From NCBI GenBank assembly GCA_023387985.1, contig JAEWHC010000008.1:186001-250000 (forward strand): DNA of 64,000 nt, in the 5' to 3' direction. Source of the DNA: Bacteroidota bacterium (GTDB lineage Bacteria > Bacteroidota > Bacteroidia > Chitinophagales > Chitinophagaceae). Below the pieces are notes generated by a model. That model ran no database searches and was not told the origin of the DNA. It saw nothing but the letters and a program-made list of their open reading frames with translations. The position numbers were made by a program, and so were the translations under genes. The stretch's first letter is position 1; the number at the start of each line of letters is the position of its first letter. Shown one piece after another: positions 27,706 to 37,445 of the stretch.

Positions 27706-30516
27706 TCAATGGGCTTCCAGCCAGTTGTCGCCCGTTCCCGCTTCCGCTTCCACCGGCACACTGTTGGGCAAAGGCATAGCCAGCTTCATATTTTCCAATA
27801 TCAGCATTTTTAGTTCTTCCACTTCTTCCTTGCGGGCATCAAACACCAATTCATCATGCACCTGCAGAATCATCCTGCTGCGCATGCCGGCTTTTTCCAT
27901 TGCCTGTTGTACCCTGATCATCGCGAGCTTGATCATATCTGCGGCAGTGCCCTGTATGGGACTGTTGATGGCGTTGCGCTCGGCAAAGCTGCGTACCGTA
28001 TGGTTGGCAGACCTGATGTCGGAAAGCCAGCGCTTGCGGCCGAGCAACGTTTCCACATAACCATGCTCTTTGGCAAAAGCCACTGTGCGGTCCATATAAT
28101 GCTGAATGCCTGAAAATTCTTTTTTGTAATTGGCAATAATCTCCTGTGCTTCGCTTCGGCTGATCCCCAAATTTTCAGCAAGGCCAAAAGGACCCTGACC
28201 GTAAATGATCCCAAAATTCACACTCTTGGCTTTGTAACGCATTTCTTTGGTCACCGCGGTTTCCTCCACCCCATAAACTTTTGCCGCTGTTGCCGTGTGA
28301 ATGTCTTTGCCTTCTTTAAACGCGGAGCACATGTTGAAATCGCCGCTTATGGCTGCTACAATCCGCAATTCGATCTGCGAATAATCCGCGCTGATGAGTA
28401 CGTGGTTGTGATCACGGGGAATAAACGCTTTGCGGATCTCTTTGCCGCGATCGGTACGAATGGGAATATTCTGCAAATTGGGATTATTGCTGCTCAACCT
28501 CCCGGTTACCGCCACCGCCTGACCGTAGGTTGTATGCACCCTGCCACTGCGCGGATTCACCAGCAATGGTAAAGAATCCACATACGTGCTTTTCAGTTTG
28601 GAAAGTTCCCGGTAAGCCAGGATGTCGTCAACAATATCATGCCCGCGGGCTGCCAGCTTGAGCAAAACATCTTCACCGGTTTGGTATTGTCCTGTCTTTG
28701 TTTTGCGCGGATTGTCTTCCAGTTTCAATTTATCAAACAATACTTCACCTAATTGTTTAGGTGAACCCAGATTGAACTGTACACCGGCTTTACTGTAAAC
28801 ATTCATTTCGGCCTGCCGCGAGTCCTTCTCGAGTTCTTTACTGTACTGCAGCAGGAAATTTTCATCAATGCGCACGCCTTCGTATTCCATGCCGGCAAGC
28901 ACTTTAATGAGGGGCAATTCTGCACGATCCAGCACCTGGTCAACATTATTGGCTTCCACCATAGGTTTCACCGTATTGTACAACTGCAGGGTAATGTCTG
29001 CATCTTCGGCAGCATATTCTTTTATGGTCTCCATATCCACATCGCGCATATTTCCCTGGCCTTTGCCTTTTTTGCCAATCAGTTCCGTAATGCCAATTGG
29101 CCGGTAATTGAGGTATTGCTCACTCATGGCATCCATGCTGTGTTTGCCGTCGGGATTGGCCACAAAATGGGCAAGCATGGTGTCGTAATTGGCGCCGGCG
29201 AGTTCTTGGCCATACCATTTCAATACCAGCATATCATATTTGAGATTATGACCGATCCATTTCACATGGGGGTTAGTGAACAGGGGTGCGAGCTTTGCCA
29301 GGATTTCATCGGTCTCTACCCTTTCCGTTGGGCAGGGAATATAGAATGCTTCACCGGTTTTCCAGCTGAAGCTCATGCCCACGAGTTCGGCCATATTGGC
29401 ATCAATACCGGTGGTTTCGGTATCTAAAGCGATTTCGGGTTGCAGCATGGCCTGCCTTACCAGTTCATCTATTTTCTCGGGGGTATTAACGAGCTCGTAT
29501 TTATGTGGTGTATTTTCCACGGTACGGTATCCTTCCGCAAGGGCGGAAACTGCAGGGTCAACCCCTTTTGGAGCCTGGGCTGTTTCTTCGGCCTGCCCGA
29601 ACAAGTCCTGCTGTACCGCCTGTTTTTGTGGCGGTACGCCATCAAATTCATCTCCCAAAATCCGCCGGCCCATAGTCTTAAATTCCAGCTCTTTAAATAC
29701 GGTGGCCAGGCCTTCCTTATCCCATGCACCCAACTGAAAATTTTCTTCATGAAATTCCACCGGCACATCCGTAATTATGGTGGCCAGTTTTTTGCTCAGG
29801 ATGGCATCTTCATGCCCGGCGGCAATTTTTTCCCCCATCTTTCCCTTAATGTTTGCAGCATTTTGCAGTACGCCTTCCAGGGTACCGAATTCTTTAAGCA
29901 ATTTGGCCGCCGTTTTCTGGCCTACACCTGCAATTCCTGGAATATTGTCCACCGCGTCACCCATCAATCCCAAAATATCAATCACCTGGTCCACATTTTC
30001 AATATCCCATTTTTCGCAAATCTCTGTTGGTCCCATTATTTCAACAGTTCCACCCTGGTAGCCCGGTTTGTAGATGAACACATTTTCTTTCACCAACTGG
30101 CCATAATCTTTGTCGGGAGTAACCATATACACTTCATAGCCTTTTTCTTCGGCTTGCCAGGCAAGCGTGCCCACAATGTCATCCGCCTCATAGCCATCCA
30201 GTTCAATGCAGGGAATATTGAATCCTTTGATGATGCGTTTGATTTCGGGAATGGCGCTCAGGATATCTTCCGGCGCTTCCTGCCGGTTGGCTTTATAATG
30301 CTCAAAATCAGTATGCCGGCTTGTGGGTGCGGCAGTATCGAAACACACCGCCATATGGGTGGGTTTTTCTTTATTGATCAGGTCAATAAGGGTATTGGTA
30401 AATCCGAACTGCGCGCTGGTATTGCGTCCGGTGCTTGTAATGCGCGGGCTTCGGATCAGGGCATAATACGCCCTGAAAACAAGCGCCATGGCATCCAGTA
30501 AGAATAATTTCTTCAT
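27706..30516 (-). CDS. polA: DNA polymerase I
   Basis: This 936-residue protein has three domains in order. The first is a 5' nuclease (KLFLLDAMALVFRAYYALIRSP through the H3TH region IPGIAGVGQKTAAKLL, to about 290). The second is a 3'-5' proofreading exonuclease with ALDTETTGID and its second Asp in IGHNLKYD. The third is the polymerase core with SADYSQIELRIVAA (motif A), the O-helix with KSVNFGIIYGQG (motif B), and VHDELVFD (motif C). Proofreading residues appear intact. The Met at 30516 is chosen over one nine codons upstream because MKKLFLLDAM is the usual beginning. Confidence 0.96.
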   Translation of the reverse strand: MKKLFLLDAMALVFRAYYALIRSPRITSTGRNTSAQFGFTNTLIDLINKEKPTHMAVCFDTAAPTSRHTDFEHYKANRQEAPEDILSAIPEIKRIIKGFNIPCIELDGYEADDIVGTLAWQAEEKGYEVYMVTPDKDYGQLVKENVFIYKPGYQGGTVEIMGPTEICEKWDIENVDQVIDILGLMGDAVDNIPGIAGVGQKTAAKLLKEFGTLEGVLQNAANIKGKMGEKIAAGHEDAILSKKLATIITDVPVEFHEENFQLGAWDKEGLATVFKELEFKTMGRRILGDEFDGVPPQKQAVQQDLFGQAEETAQAPKGVDPAVSALAEGYRTVENTPHKYELVNTPEKIDELVRQAMLQPEIALDTETTGIDANMAELVGMSFSWKTGEAFYIPCPTERVETDEILAKLAPLFTNPHVKWIGHNLKYDMLVLKWYGQELAGANYDTMLAHFVANPDGKHSMDAMSEQYLNYRPIGITELIGKKGKGQGNMRDVDMETIKEYAAEDADITLQLYNTVKPMVEANNVDQVLDRAELPLIKVLAGMEYEGVRIDENFLLQYSKELEKDSRQAEMNVYSKAGVQFNLGSPKQLGEVLFDKLKLEDNPRKTKTGQYQTGEDVLLKLAARGHDIVDDILAYRELSKLKSTYVDSLPLLVNPRSGRVHTTYGQAVAVTGRLSSNNPNLQNIPIRTDRGKEIRKAFIPRDHNHVLISADYSQIELRIVAAISGDFNMCSAFKEGKDIHTATAAKVYGVEETAVTKEMRYKAKSVNFGIIYGQGPFGLAENLGISRSEAQEIIANYKKEFSGIQHYMDRTVAFAKEHGYVETLLGRKRWLSDIRSANHTVRSFAERNAINSPIQGTAADMIKLAMIRVQQAMEKAGMRSRMILQVHDELVFDARKEEVEELKMLILENMKLAMPLPNSVPVEAEAGTGDNWLEAH

Positions 30517-30587
30517 GCAGCGAAGGTTCGAAAAAAGAAGCAAAAGATGAAATAAGGAATGAAAGCCGTTAAAGAAATATTTGCGGC

Positions 30588-30932
30588 TTAATCTGTTTCA
30601 AGCCCGACAAATACCCCGTTATCATTGGTTACCACGGGATAAGTTTTCACAAAATAGCCTTCTCCACTGGTATTGTTTCCCTTTTCAGGATTGAAACGGT
30701 ACTGATGAACCGGGCAAACCACATTGCCCAATGCATCCACCCAGCCTTGATGGAGTTTGCCTCCGGCATGAGGGCAGCGGTCGTTACAGGCATAGATCTT
30801 TTGCCTGGCGCGGCTAAGACAAAGCTCCCTGCCATGCAAATGCACCAACGCAAGATTGTTATTGCCGCGGCCAAAAAGATCGGCTTCTGATTCAGCGATT
30901 TTATACCAACTGTACTTTTTTTCATTTGCCAT
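30588..30932 (-). CDS. Rieske [2Fe-2S] ferredoxin-like protein
   Basis: This 114-residue soluble protein consists of one Rieske domain. The cluster ligands are CPHAG (C53, H55) and CPVHQYRF (C73, H76), spaced as in ferredoxins of the NirD/biphenyl-dioxygenase type. It likely moves electrons for an oxygenase or reductase, and no partner is adjacent. The frame is open upstream to 30977, but that would overlap the divergent nagA start. The Met at 30932, with TATTTTG 4 nt before it, is preferred. Confidence 0.88.
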   Translation of the reverse strand: MANEKKYSWYKIAESEADLFGRGNNNLALVHLHGRELCLSRARQKIYACNDRCPHAGGKLHQGWVDALGNVVCPVHQYRFNPEKGNNTSGEGYFVKTYPVVTNDNGVFVGLETD

Positions 30933-30971
30933 AGCCCAAAATAGAGGAATATTTGGCAATTTGCAGCAGCA

Positions 30972-32081
30972 ATGCAAACTGATTTAACTTGTTACCAAAA
31001 CGCCCGGATCTTCGATGGCGATAACTGGTCAGCGTATGATCGCCTTTACGTCCTGAAATCCACAGGAAAAATAATTGATGAAAATGAAGTAACCGGTGAG
31101 CCGGAAATGGTGGCCTGCGAGGGAAGGATGCTCGTGCCGGCTTTGCTTGACTTGCAGATTTACGGCAGTGGAGGTTTGCTTTTCGCTGAATTTCCAACAG
31201 TGGAGGCATTGCAAACTTTGGCAAGGGATAACCGTGAGGCCGGCGTTTATTCCTGCCTCGTTACCATTCCTACCCAGTCAACTGAACGCATTCTGCAATG
31301 CCTGCATAGCCTGAATGAATATATGGAACAGGGTGGCGATGGCATTATGGGTCTTCATCTTGAAGGGCCCTTTATCAACCCCGTTAAAAAAGGCGCACAT
31401 TTCGAAGAATGGATCCATGTACCCACGGTAGAAGAAGTAGACCGCATTCTGGAAGCGGCAAAAGGACATTTAAAAATGGTGACCCTGGCACCCGAATTGT
31501 GCGGTGATGAAGTTTTGAACCGCTTTATAGAAAATGATGTGGTAATTGCCGGAGGCCATAGCAATGCCAATGTCGTGGAAGCCAATGAATTTTCCGGTCG
31601 CGGAGTAAAACTCGTGACGCATTTATACAACGCCATGTCTGGCCTTCACCATCGTGATCCAGGCATTCCGGCTGCTGTTTTCCAGGATGGAAAGATCTAT
31701 GCTTCCTGCATTCCCGATGGCTATCATGTTCATTGGGAAATGCTGAAGCTGGCCAAAAACCTTATGGGCGAAAGGTTATATTTCATTACCGACAGTGTAA
31801 CCGAAACCAGATCCGGCGCTTATTTGCACCACTTTGATGATGACCGGTATATTCTGCCTGATGGCACGTTAAGCGGCTCCTCGCTTAACCAGCTTCAGTC
31901 AGTTAAAAATGGCATCCGGTTTATGAACCTTACCCTGGAAGAATCTTTGCGTATGGCTTCGCTTTACCCAGCTAGGGTAATGGGGCTTGGCGAAATTTAT
32001 GGCAAATTAAAGCCGGGTTACCAGGCGAAAATATTGCTGATGGACGGGGATTTGAATATCCATGAAAGAATTGGTTTTTAA
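30972..32081 (+). CDS. nagA: N-acetylglucosamine-6-phosphate deacetylase
   Basis: This 369-residue amidohydrolase-fold enzyme deacetylates GlcNAc-6-P in amino sugar and peptidoglycan recycling. The family landmarks are LLDLQIYGSGG, the metal Glu in GLHLEGPFINPVKKGAH, the His in AGGHSNA and THLYNAMSGLHHRDPG, and the catalytic Asp in ITDSVTET. No nagB lies next to it. It is divergent from the Rieske gene with a 39-bp gap. Confidence 0.92.
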   Translation: MQTDLTCYQNARIFDGDNWSAYDRLYVLKSTGKIIDENEVTGEPEMVACEGRMLVPALLDLQIYGSGGLLFAEFPTVEALQTLARDNREAGVYSCLVTIPTQSTERILQCLHSLNEYMEQGGDGIMGLHLEGPFINPVKKGAHFEEWIHVPTVEEVDRILEAAKGHLKMVTLAPELCGDEVLNRFIENDVVIAGGHSNANVVEANEFSGRGVKLVTHLYNAMSGLHHRDPGIPAAVFQDGKIYASCIPDGYHVHWEMLKLAKNLMGERLYFITDSVTETRSGAYLHHFDDDRYILPDGTLSGSSLNQLQSVKNGIRFMNLTLEESLRMASLYPARVMGLGEIYGKLKPGYQAKILLMDGDLNIHERIGF

Positions 32082-32282
32082 AATGGATTTTGGAGCTTAT
32101 TCTCCTGTAACCAGGGCGCAGCAAACACAAAAAAAGCTTTTGAACTTTATTTGGACCCATCCTGTCTACATCTAAATAAGGCGTTTAACGGAAGAAATCT
32201 ATGGATCACACGGAGCTGGCATAAGAACACTGTTTCGAGCCATATCTGATGCACAAAGTTATGCCTCTATCCCGGCTGTCGT

Positions 32283-32510
32283 TCAGTTAGGGTTGGTTCC
32301 ATAACACCCTCCGATACCATATATTGTATAGTTTCCACCATTACAATCGCTAACTACTACCTCAACAACGGCAAATGCATACTGTGTACAATTCAATAGT
32401 TGATCTTTAATTCGATCCGACCCATCACCAGGGCTTAGTGCTTGGGCTTCAAAAAAACCCAGAAAAAATGAGGCAATACACATTAACGGAATAAGATAAT
32501 TCTTTTCCAT
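32283..32510 (-). CDS. Small exported protein, unknown
   Basis: This encodes 75 residues starting at the Met at 32510. The first 26 residues are a convincing Sec signal peptide (YLIPLMCIASFFLGFFEAQA), followed by a short mature part with three cysteines and a Gly-rich C-terminus. No family is recognised. It lies alone between nagA and the DUF2892 region. It could be a spurious ORF, but the signal peptide argues for a real small secreted protein. Confidence 0.42.
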   Translation of the reverse strand: MEKNYLIPLMCIASFFLGFFEAQALSPGDGSDRIKDQLLNCTQYAFAVVEVVVSDCNGGNYTIYGIGGCYGTNPN

Positions 32511-32663
32511 AGCGTATCGTTTGATTCTTTCCAAATAAAAACAAATATCTCCCCATCTTCATTTAATCATGTTCGTTCGTTCTTTTGGCAATCACCTGTC
32601 GTTGTTCGGATTATCGTCGTGTTCAATGTGATACACATCACAAAATATCACCTTATAAATGGT

Positions 32664-32671
32664 TAGATTTG
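32664..32671 (+). promoter_or_regulatory. -7 promoter element before a 24-codon ORF
   Basis: TAGATTTG is an exact TAnnTTTG match, 4 nt before the ATG at 32676. The spacing is the same as for pyrD and other short-leader genes in this window. Confidence 0.5.
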
Positions 32672-32675
32672 AAGG

Positions 32676-32750
32676 ATGAAATCCAAAGCAGTGAAACTTA
32701 TCCTCGTTGGCCTGTCCTGCGTGGGCGTTACCTTGGGAATGTCAAGCTGA
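32676..32750 (+). CDS. Possible 24-residue signal-peptide-like peptide
   Basis: A 24-codon ORF begins MKSKAVKLILVGLSC and ends GMSS followed directly by TGA. It looks like a lipoprotein signal peptide that stops where the lipobox cysteine would be expected. The promoter element 4 nt upstream gives it the gene structure seen elsewhere here. It may be a hydrophobic micropeptide, a leader peptide for the DUF2892 gene 45 bp downstream, or the remnant of a lipoprotein gene. Confidence 0.35.
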   Translation: MKSKAVKLILVGLSCVGVTLGMSS

Positions 32751-32795
32751 TTGAATGGTAAAAAGTATAAACTTGCTCAACTAAATTTCTTTGTT

Positions 32796-32999
32796 ATGAA
32801 AATCAATATGGGTAGTACAGACCGCGTAATCCGCCTGGTGCTGGCAGTAGTATTTGCCGTGCTTTATTTCACCGGCACGGTTACCGGCACCTGGGGCTAT
32901 ATTCTTCTGGCGCTGGCAATAATTTTTGCTGCCACAAGCTTCGTGCGTTTTTGTCCCATCTATGCGCTGTTTGGCGTAGATACCTGTCAGAAGAAATAA
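32796..32999 (+). CDS. DUF2892 membrane protein
   Basis: This 67-residue protein matches the DUF2892 (YgaP-like transmembrane) family. It has the N-terminal NMGSTDRVIRLVLAVVFAVLY, a second membrane helix (WGYILLALAIIFAATSFV), and the conserved end FCPIYALFGVDTC. Such proteins often accompany rhodanese domains, but none is fused or adjacent. The Met at 32796 is chosen over a start 15 codons upstream because it matches the family N-terminus. Confidence 0.85.
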   Translation: MKINMGSTDRVIRLVLAVVFAVLYFTGTVTGTWGYILLALAIIFAATSFVRFCPIYALFGVDTCQKK

Positions 33000-33204
33000 A
33001 GGTCAAAGTTGAGATGTAGGGGGCGCTGCGGTTTTTGTTATGGAATCGCATCTTCATATAACTTGCTTGCCGAAAGTAAATTATTGCGGCACGCGGGAAG
33101 CCTTAAGAAGTGTACACACGTACCGGCCTCCACAATTCGTGAAACTTGCGGTAATTCATGAATCTGATTTATCCGGCCCCTACCCCTTTCGTAAATTCGC
33201 GTTT

Positions 33205-34941
33205 ATGGATAAAACGCTTTCGGCAGACATTAAAAAATTACCGCGCCATTTCCTTCCGCAAGATTTCAAAATTGAAAATTGGGATCAATTAAAACCCTGG
33301 TTCGATGAATTATTGAACCGTCAGGTACAATCAAAAATTGAATTGGAAAAATGGTTGCTGGATGGTTCCGAACTTGAAGCAGCAATAAGTGAAGATGCCT
33401 GCTGGCGGCAGATCAAAATGACTTGTGATACCGAAAACAAAGAACTGGAAGACGGGTTCAATTATTTTGTTTTGCATATTCAGCCGCATGTTCAAGCTTA
33501 CTCCGATGCGCTGAATAAGAAACTGATCCAAAATGAATGTATAAAAGAACTGGACAGCGAAACTTACCTGCCCTACCTGCGCACAATTGAAAAAAATATC
33601 GATTTATTCCGGGAGGAAAATATTCCCTTGCAAGCTGAACTCGCGGTGCTGCAACAACAATTCGGACAGATCACCGGGCGCATGACCATCGAGCATAAAG
33701 ACAAAGAATATACGCTTCAGCAAGCCACCAAATTTTTGCACAGCAAAGACCGGAATGAACGTGAATCGGTCTATACCAAAATTCAGGAACGCCGCTATAA
33801 GGATCGCGAAACGCTGAATACCTTATTTTCAACTTTGTTGGAAAAGCGCCAGCAAATTGCCGTTAACGCGGGTTTTGAAAATTTCCGGGACTATAAATTC
33901 AAAGAACTTGGGCGCTTTGATTATTCTCCTGAAGACTGTTTTCGATTTCACGAAGGTGTGAAACAACATGTAATCCCATTGGTAAAATCCATATATGAAG
34001 AAAAGCGCGATAAGCTTGGATTGACCGATTTAAAACCCTGGGACCTCGAAGCCGAACCGGAAGGCGTGGAACCCTTGCGGCCGTTTGACGGGGGAAATGA
34101 CCTGCTGCAAAAATCCAAAGAAGTCATGCGCAGCTTACATCCCTTTTTTGCGGATTGTCTTTCCACTATGGAAAATATGGGTCATTTCGACCTGGAAAGC
34201 CGCAAAGGCAAAGCCCCGGGAGGCTACAATTGTCCGCTGGTGGAAAGCGGCGCACCATTCATCTTCATGAATGCCGCAAACCAAATGGACGATGTTATCA
34301 CCATGGTACACGAAGGCGGCCATGCGGTGCACAGTTTTCTGACACATCCCCTTCAACTAACCGGCTTTAAGGAATACCCGATGGAAATAGCAGAAGTGGC
34401 CAGTATGGCAATGGAACTTTTCAGTATGGACCATTGGGCGCCTTTTTTCGCGGATGCGGAAAATCTCAAAAGGGCAAAATTGCATCAGCTGGAACGAACC
34501 ATTACCATTTTTCCCTGGATCGCCACCATTGATAAATTCCAGCATTGGATTTATACAAATCCTGGTCATTCGCTTTTGCAAAGACAGGATGCCTGGCTAA
34601 CTATTTTGGATGAGTATGACAGCGGTGCGGTGGATTTTTCAGGGGTGATGCATTACCGGCCTTACCATTGGCAGCGGCAATTGCATTTGTTTGAAGTGCC
34701 TTTCTATTATATCGAATATGGCATTGCGCAGCTTGGTGCCATCGGCTTGTGGATGCAGTACAAAGAAAACCCCGAAAAGGCGCTTAAAAATTATATGGGG
34801 GCATTGAAATTGGGAAGCACAAAAACCCTCCCTGAATTGTATGCGGCGGCAGGCCTTGATTTTAATTTCAGCGCGGAACATATAAAGCGGCTGATGGATT
34901 TTGTGAAGGCTGAAAAGCTGAAAATTGAAACCGGACGCTAA
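33205..34941 (+). CDS. M3 family oligoendopeptidase
   Basis: This 578-residue cytoplasmic zinc peptidase is of the PepF type. An all-helical N-terminal domain (about 1-200) precedes the catalytic part with the zinc motif MVHEGGHAVHSF (HExxH) and the downstream Glu in EYPMEIAEVASMAMELFS. Further conserved residues are HYRPYHWQRQLHLFEVPFYYIEY near the end. The frame is open 55 codons further up, but the Met at 33205 gives the usual start and follows a near-consensus TAAATTCG by 5 nt. It degrades short peptides. Confidence 0.9.
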   Translation: MDKTLSADIKKLPRHFLPQDFKIENWDQLKPWFDELLNRQVQSKIELEKWLLDGSELEAAISEDACWRQIKMTCDTENKELEDGFNYFVLHIQPHVQAYSDALNKKLIQNECIKELDSETYLPYLRTIEKNIDLFREENIPLQAELAVLQQQFGQITGRMTIEHKDKEYTLQQATKFLHSKDRNERESVYTKIQERRYKDRETLNTLFSTLLEKRQQIAVNAGFENFRDYKFKELGRFDYSPEDCFRFHEGVKQHVIPLVKSIYEEKRDKLGLTDLKPWDLEAEPEGVEPLRPFDGGNDLLQKSKEVMRSLHPFFADCLSTMENMGHFDLESRKGKAPGGYNCPLVESGAPFIFMNAANQMDDVITMVHEGGHAVHSFLTHPLQLTGFKEYPMEIAEVASMAMELFSMDHWAPFFADAENLKRAKLHQLERTITIFPWIATIDKFQHWIYTNPGHSLLQRQDAWLTILDEYDSGAVDFSGVMHYRPYHWQRQLHLFEVPFYYIEYGIAQLGAIGLWMQYKENPEKALKNYMGALKLGSTKTLPELYAAAGLDFNFSAEHIKRLMDFVKAEKLKIETGR

Positions 34942-35075
34942 GTGCGCTGAGGACATGCCATAAATCTGCTTAGGTGGGTATGCAGAACCAACATTTCATG
35001 ATTAAAATCATACGCTTTTCCCGGTATTTATTAGAGAAAGGGCCGCTGTTTCGGTTTTTTTGCGCCATTCCAAAC

Positions 35076-35083
35076 TATCTTTG
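35076..35083 (+). promoter_or_regulatory. -7 promoter element of adk
   Basis: TATCTTTG is an exact TAnnTTTG match, 14 nt before the ATG at 35098. Confidence 0.5.
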
Positions 35084-35097
35084 CCCTGCGCAAATGG

Positions 35098-35724
35098 ATG
35101 AGTTCTATGAAGCACAATGTTATATTGTTCGGGCCTCCGGGGAGCGGAAAGGGAACGCAAAGCAGCCGGCTGGCGAACCGGTACCAGTGGGTACATGTGA
35201 GTACGGGCGAATTGCTCCGCAAAGAGATCAATGCGGGTTCGCCCCTGGGGAAAGCGGCAAAAGACCTGATTGAAAAAGGCCGTCTTGTACCGGATGAAGT
35301 GGTGATTGGAATGATTGCCTCTATTGTTGAAAATAACAAAGATGTGCCCGGGTTTTTGTTCGATGGATTTCCACGTACACTTGGACAGGCCGAAGCACTC
35401 GACCGGCTGCTCTCTTTTCATAAAACCACCATACACCAGGTATTGTTTCTCCAGGTTAATGAAGAAGAACTAATTGAACGGCTGATTGGCAGGGCCCGAA
35501 CAAGCGGCAGGCTTGACGATGCCAACCCGGAAGTGCAACGCAAACGCCAAACCGTTTATAAAAATGAGACTTTGCCCGTTTGTGCACATTACGAAAAAGT
35601 GGGAAAAGTGGAAGAAATTGACGGCGAAGGCTCCATAGATGAAATTTACGAACGACTCAGCCGGGCGGTAGATGCTTCAATTGCCCAGATGGCGATTGAA
35701 CAGGATGTTCAGGAAGAGGAGTAG
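35098..35724 (+). CDS. adk: Adenylate kinase, short-lid form
   Basis: This 208-residue nucleotide kinase interconverts ATP, ADP and AMP. It has the P-loop GPPGSGKGT (residues 12-20), the AMP site VSTGELLR, and FLFDGFPRTLGQAE. The lid is short (GRARTSGRLDDANPEV) with no zinc cysteines. The last 15 residues are acidic and Gln-rich, longer than in many homologues. A second Met three codons later (35107) is also possible. Confidence 0.94.
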   Translation: MSSMKHNVILFGPPGSGKGTQSSRLANRYQWVHVSTGELLRKEINAGSPLGKAAKDLIEKGRLVPDEVVIGMIASIVENNKDVPGFLFDGFPRTLGQAEALDRLLSFHKTTIHQVLFLQVNEEELIERLIGRARTSGRLDDANPEVQRKRQTVYKNETLPVCAHYEKVGKVEEIDGEGSIDEIYERLSRAVDASIAQMAIEQDVQEEE

Positions 35725-36049
35725 GTAATACCTTAGACCGCAATCCACGGACTGAGCAAACCAGGCTTATCAACGAAATATTTAGTTGAATTTGCAGCGC
35801 ATTGAAAGTTGAATTTTTAATGCTTTTTAATCTTTAACTATACCGTAAACCTTTCCAGGGAATCACATTCCCAATCATTAATACATAACAAGACAAATGT
35901 GGCTATGCCCACTCATTGGCCCCCATGAGGTGAATAATTCAGCCAACGAACCAATTTGTTTAACCTGGCCAATGGTGTATGAAGACCACGACTACGGAGC
36001 GCCTTGAAACCAGCAAAAACATTCAGTAAGGCGCGGGACCATCAGGCTT
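35725..36049. other. Intergenic gap between convergent adk and thiolase
   Basis: These 325 bp hold no recognised gene, strong hairpin or promoter. A 36-codon ORF at 35898-36008 has no visible similarity and is within chance expectation. Confidence 0.5.
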
Positions 36050-37225
36050 TCATAACCGCTCGATGATTCCTGCGATACCCTGCCCGCCACCGACGCAGGC
36101 TGTAACCATACCGTATTTTTTGCCCAGGCGCTTCAGGTCGTGCAGGTTTTGGATAGTCAGCTTGGCACCTGTGCATCCCAGCGGATGACCGAGGGCAATG
36201 GCGCCGCCGTTGATGTTTAATTTGTCAACATTGAGACCCGCTTCGCGGATCACCGCCAGGCTTTGAGAAGCAAATGCTTCATTAAGCTCGATCAGGTCGA
36301 TATCGTCCAGTTGCAGGTTGGCTTGTTTCAGCACTTTCGGTATTGCGGCAACCGGCCCTATGCCCATGATCCGCGGCTCTACACCGGCACTTGCACAAGC
36401 CACAATGCGACCAATGGGTTGAATGCCCAATTCCTTCACCATTTTTTCGCTCATCACAATTACAAAAGCGGCGCCGTCGCTCGTTTGGGAAGAATTGCCC
36501 GCAGTAACCGATCCCCCCTGGGCAAATACCGGTTTCAGTTTGGCCAGGGCTTCGGCACTCGTATCGGCCCGGGGACCTTCATCCGTATCCACCGTGAACT
36601 TTCGTGTATCGCGTTTGCCTTTTTCGTTTACAAAAACCTCTTCAACGGTTATGGGCAAAATGCCTTCCTTAAAATAACCATTTTCTATGGCTTTCAGCGC
36701 TTTTTGATGACTTGCCAGCGCGAAGGCATCCTGGTCTTCGCGGCTTACCCCATATTGCCTGGCTACTTCCTCAGCGGTCAGCCCCATACCCAGGTAATAA
36801 TCCGGTTCCGAAAGCGCGACCGTATAATTGGGTGCTGTTTTCCAGCCGGCGGTGGGCACAAGGCTCATGCTTTCCACACCACCGGCCACAATGCATTCCG
36901 CCATTCCGGAGCGAATCTTCGCTGTGGCAATGGCAATGGTTTCCAGGCCGCTTGCACAATAGCGGTTTACGGTCATGCCGGGCGCATCCACCCCCAAGGC
37001 ACGGGCACTGATGATCCTGCCGATTTGCAACCCCTGTTCCGCCTCCGGTACGGCGTTACCTACAATCACGTCATCCACGCGCCTGGCTTCAAGCTGGGGC
37101 AATGACTTCATCACCCCCTGGATAACCTCAACAGCAAGGTCGTCGGGGCGCATAAAACGAAATCCGCCTTTTTTGCTTTTACCAACGGCAGTGCGGTAAC
37201 CGGCTACTATATATGCTTCTTGCAT
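36050..37225 (-). CDS. Acetyl-CoA acyltransferase (thiolase)
   Basis: This 391-residue thiolase has the nucleophile Cys in VNRYCASGLETIAIA (C90), the NEAFA loop, GHPLGCTGAK (His347) and CVGGGQG (Cys377). The pattern VNRYCASGLE fits degradative 3-ketoacyl-CoA thiolases of the FadA/FadI type used in beta-oxidation. No fadB-like gene is next to it, so the exact pathway is inferred. Length is normal. Confidence 0.92.
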   Translation of the reverse strand: MQEAYIVAGYRTAVGKSKKGGFRFMRPDDLAVEVIQGVMKSLPQLEARRVDDVIVGNAVPEAEQGLQIGRIISARALGVDAPGMTVNRYCASGLETIAIATAKIRSGMAECIVAGGVESMSLVPTAGWKTAPNYTVALSEPDYYLGMGLTAEEVARQYGVSREDQDAFALASHQKALKAIENGYFKEGILPITVEEVFVNEKGKRDTRKFTVDTDEGPRADTSAEALAKLKPVFAQGGSVTAGNSSQTSDGAAFVIVMSEKMVKELGIQPIGRIVACASAGVEPRIMGIGPVAAIPKVLKQANLQLDDIDLIELNEAFASQSLAVIREAGLNVDKLNINGGAIALGHPLGCTGAKLTIQNLHDLKRLGKKYGMVTACVGGGQGIAGIIERL

Positions 37226-37433
37226 GGCAATCTGTTTAAATTGAGAAAAGTAAAAATAGGAAATAGTTGTTTATGCAACTAATTATGGGCGCAAAACCAT
37301 GTTTTTTTGTTATTTGATATTGGGGAGGTTGATATAAGGGTGATAATCCTCCAATCTTCATTTCAGAGGTTTTACAGCTACCAAATAACCGTCAACATTC
37401 TAACTTGTCAACTGATCAACCACTCCCGTTTAC

Positions 37434-37441
37434 TAATTTTG
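37434..37441 (+). promoter_or_regulatory. -7 promoter element of pyrD
   Basis: TAATTTTG is an exact TAnnTTTG match that ends only 4 nt before the pyrD ATG at 37446. With the usual distance to the start site, the mRNA would begin at the start codon. Confidence 0.6.
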
Positions 37442-37445
37442 CCTT

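Noticed and set aside
29440..30501. 353-codon plus-strand open frame
   Set aside because: It is antisense to polA, Phe/His/Ile-rich, with no family resemblance.
35898..36008. 36-codon ORF in the adk-thiolase gap
   Set aside because: The length is within chance expectation and no promoter or similarity supports it.
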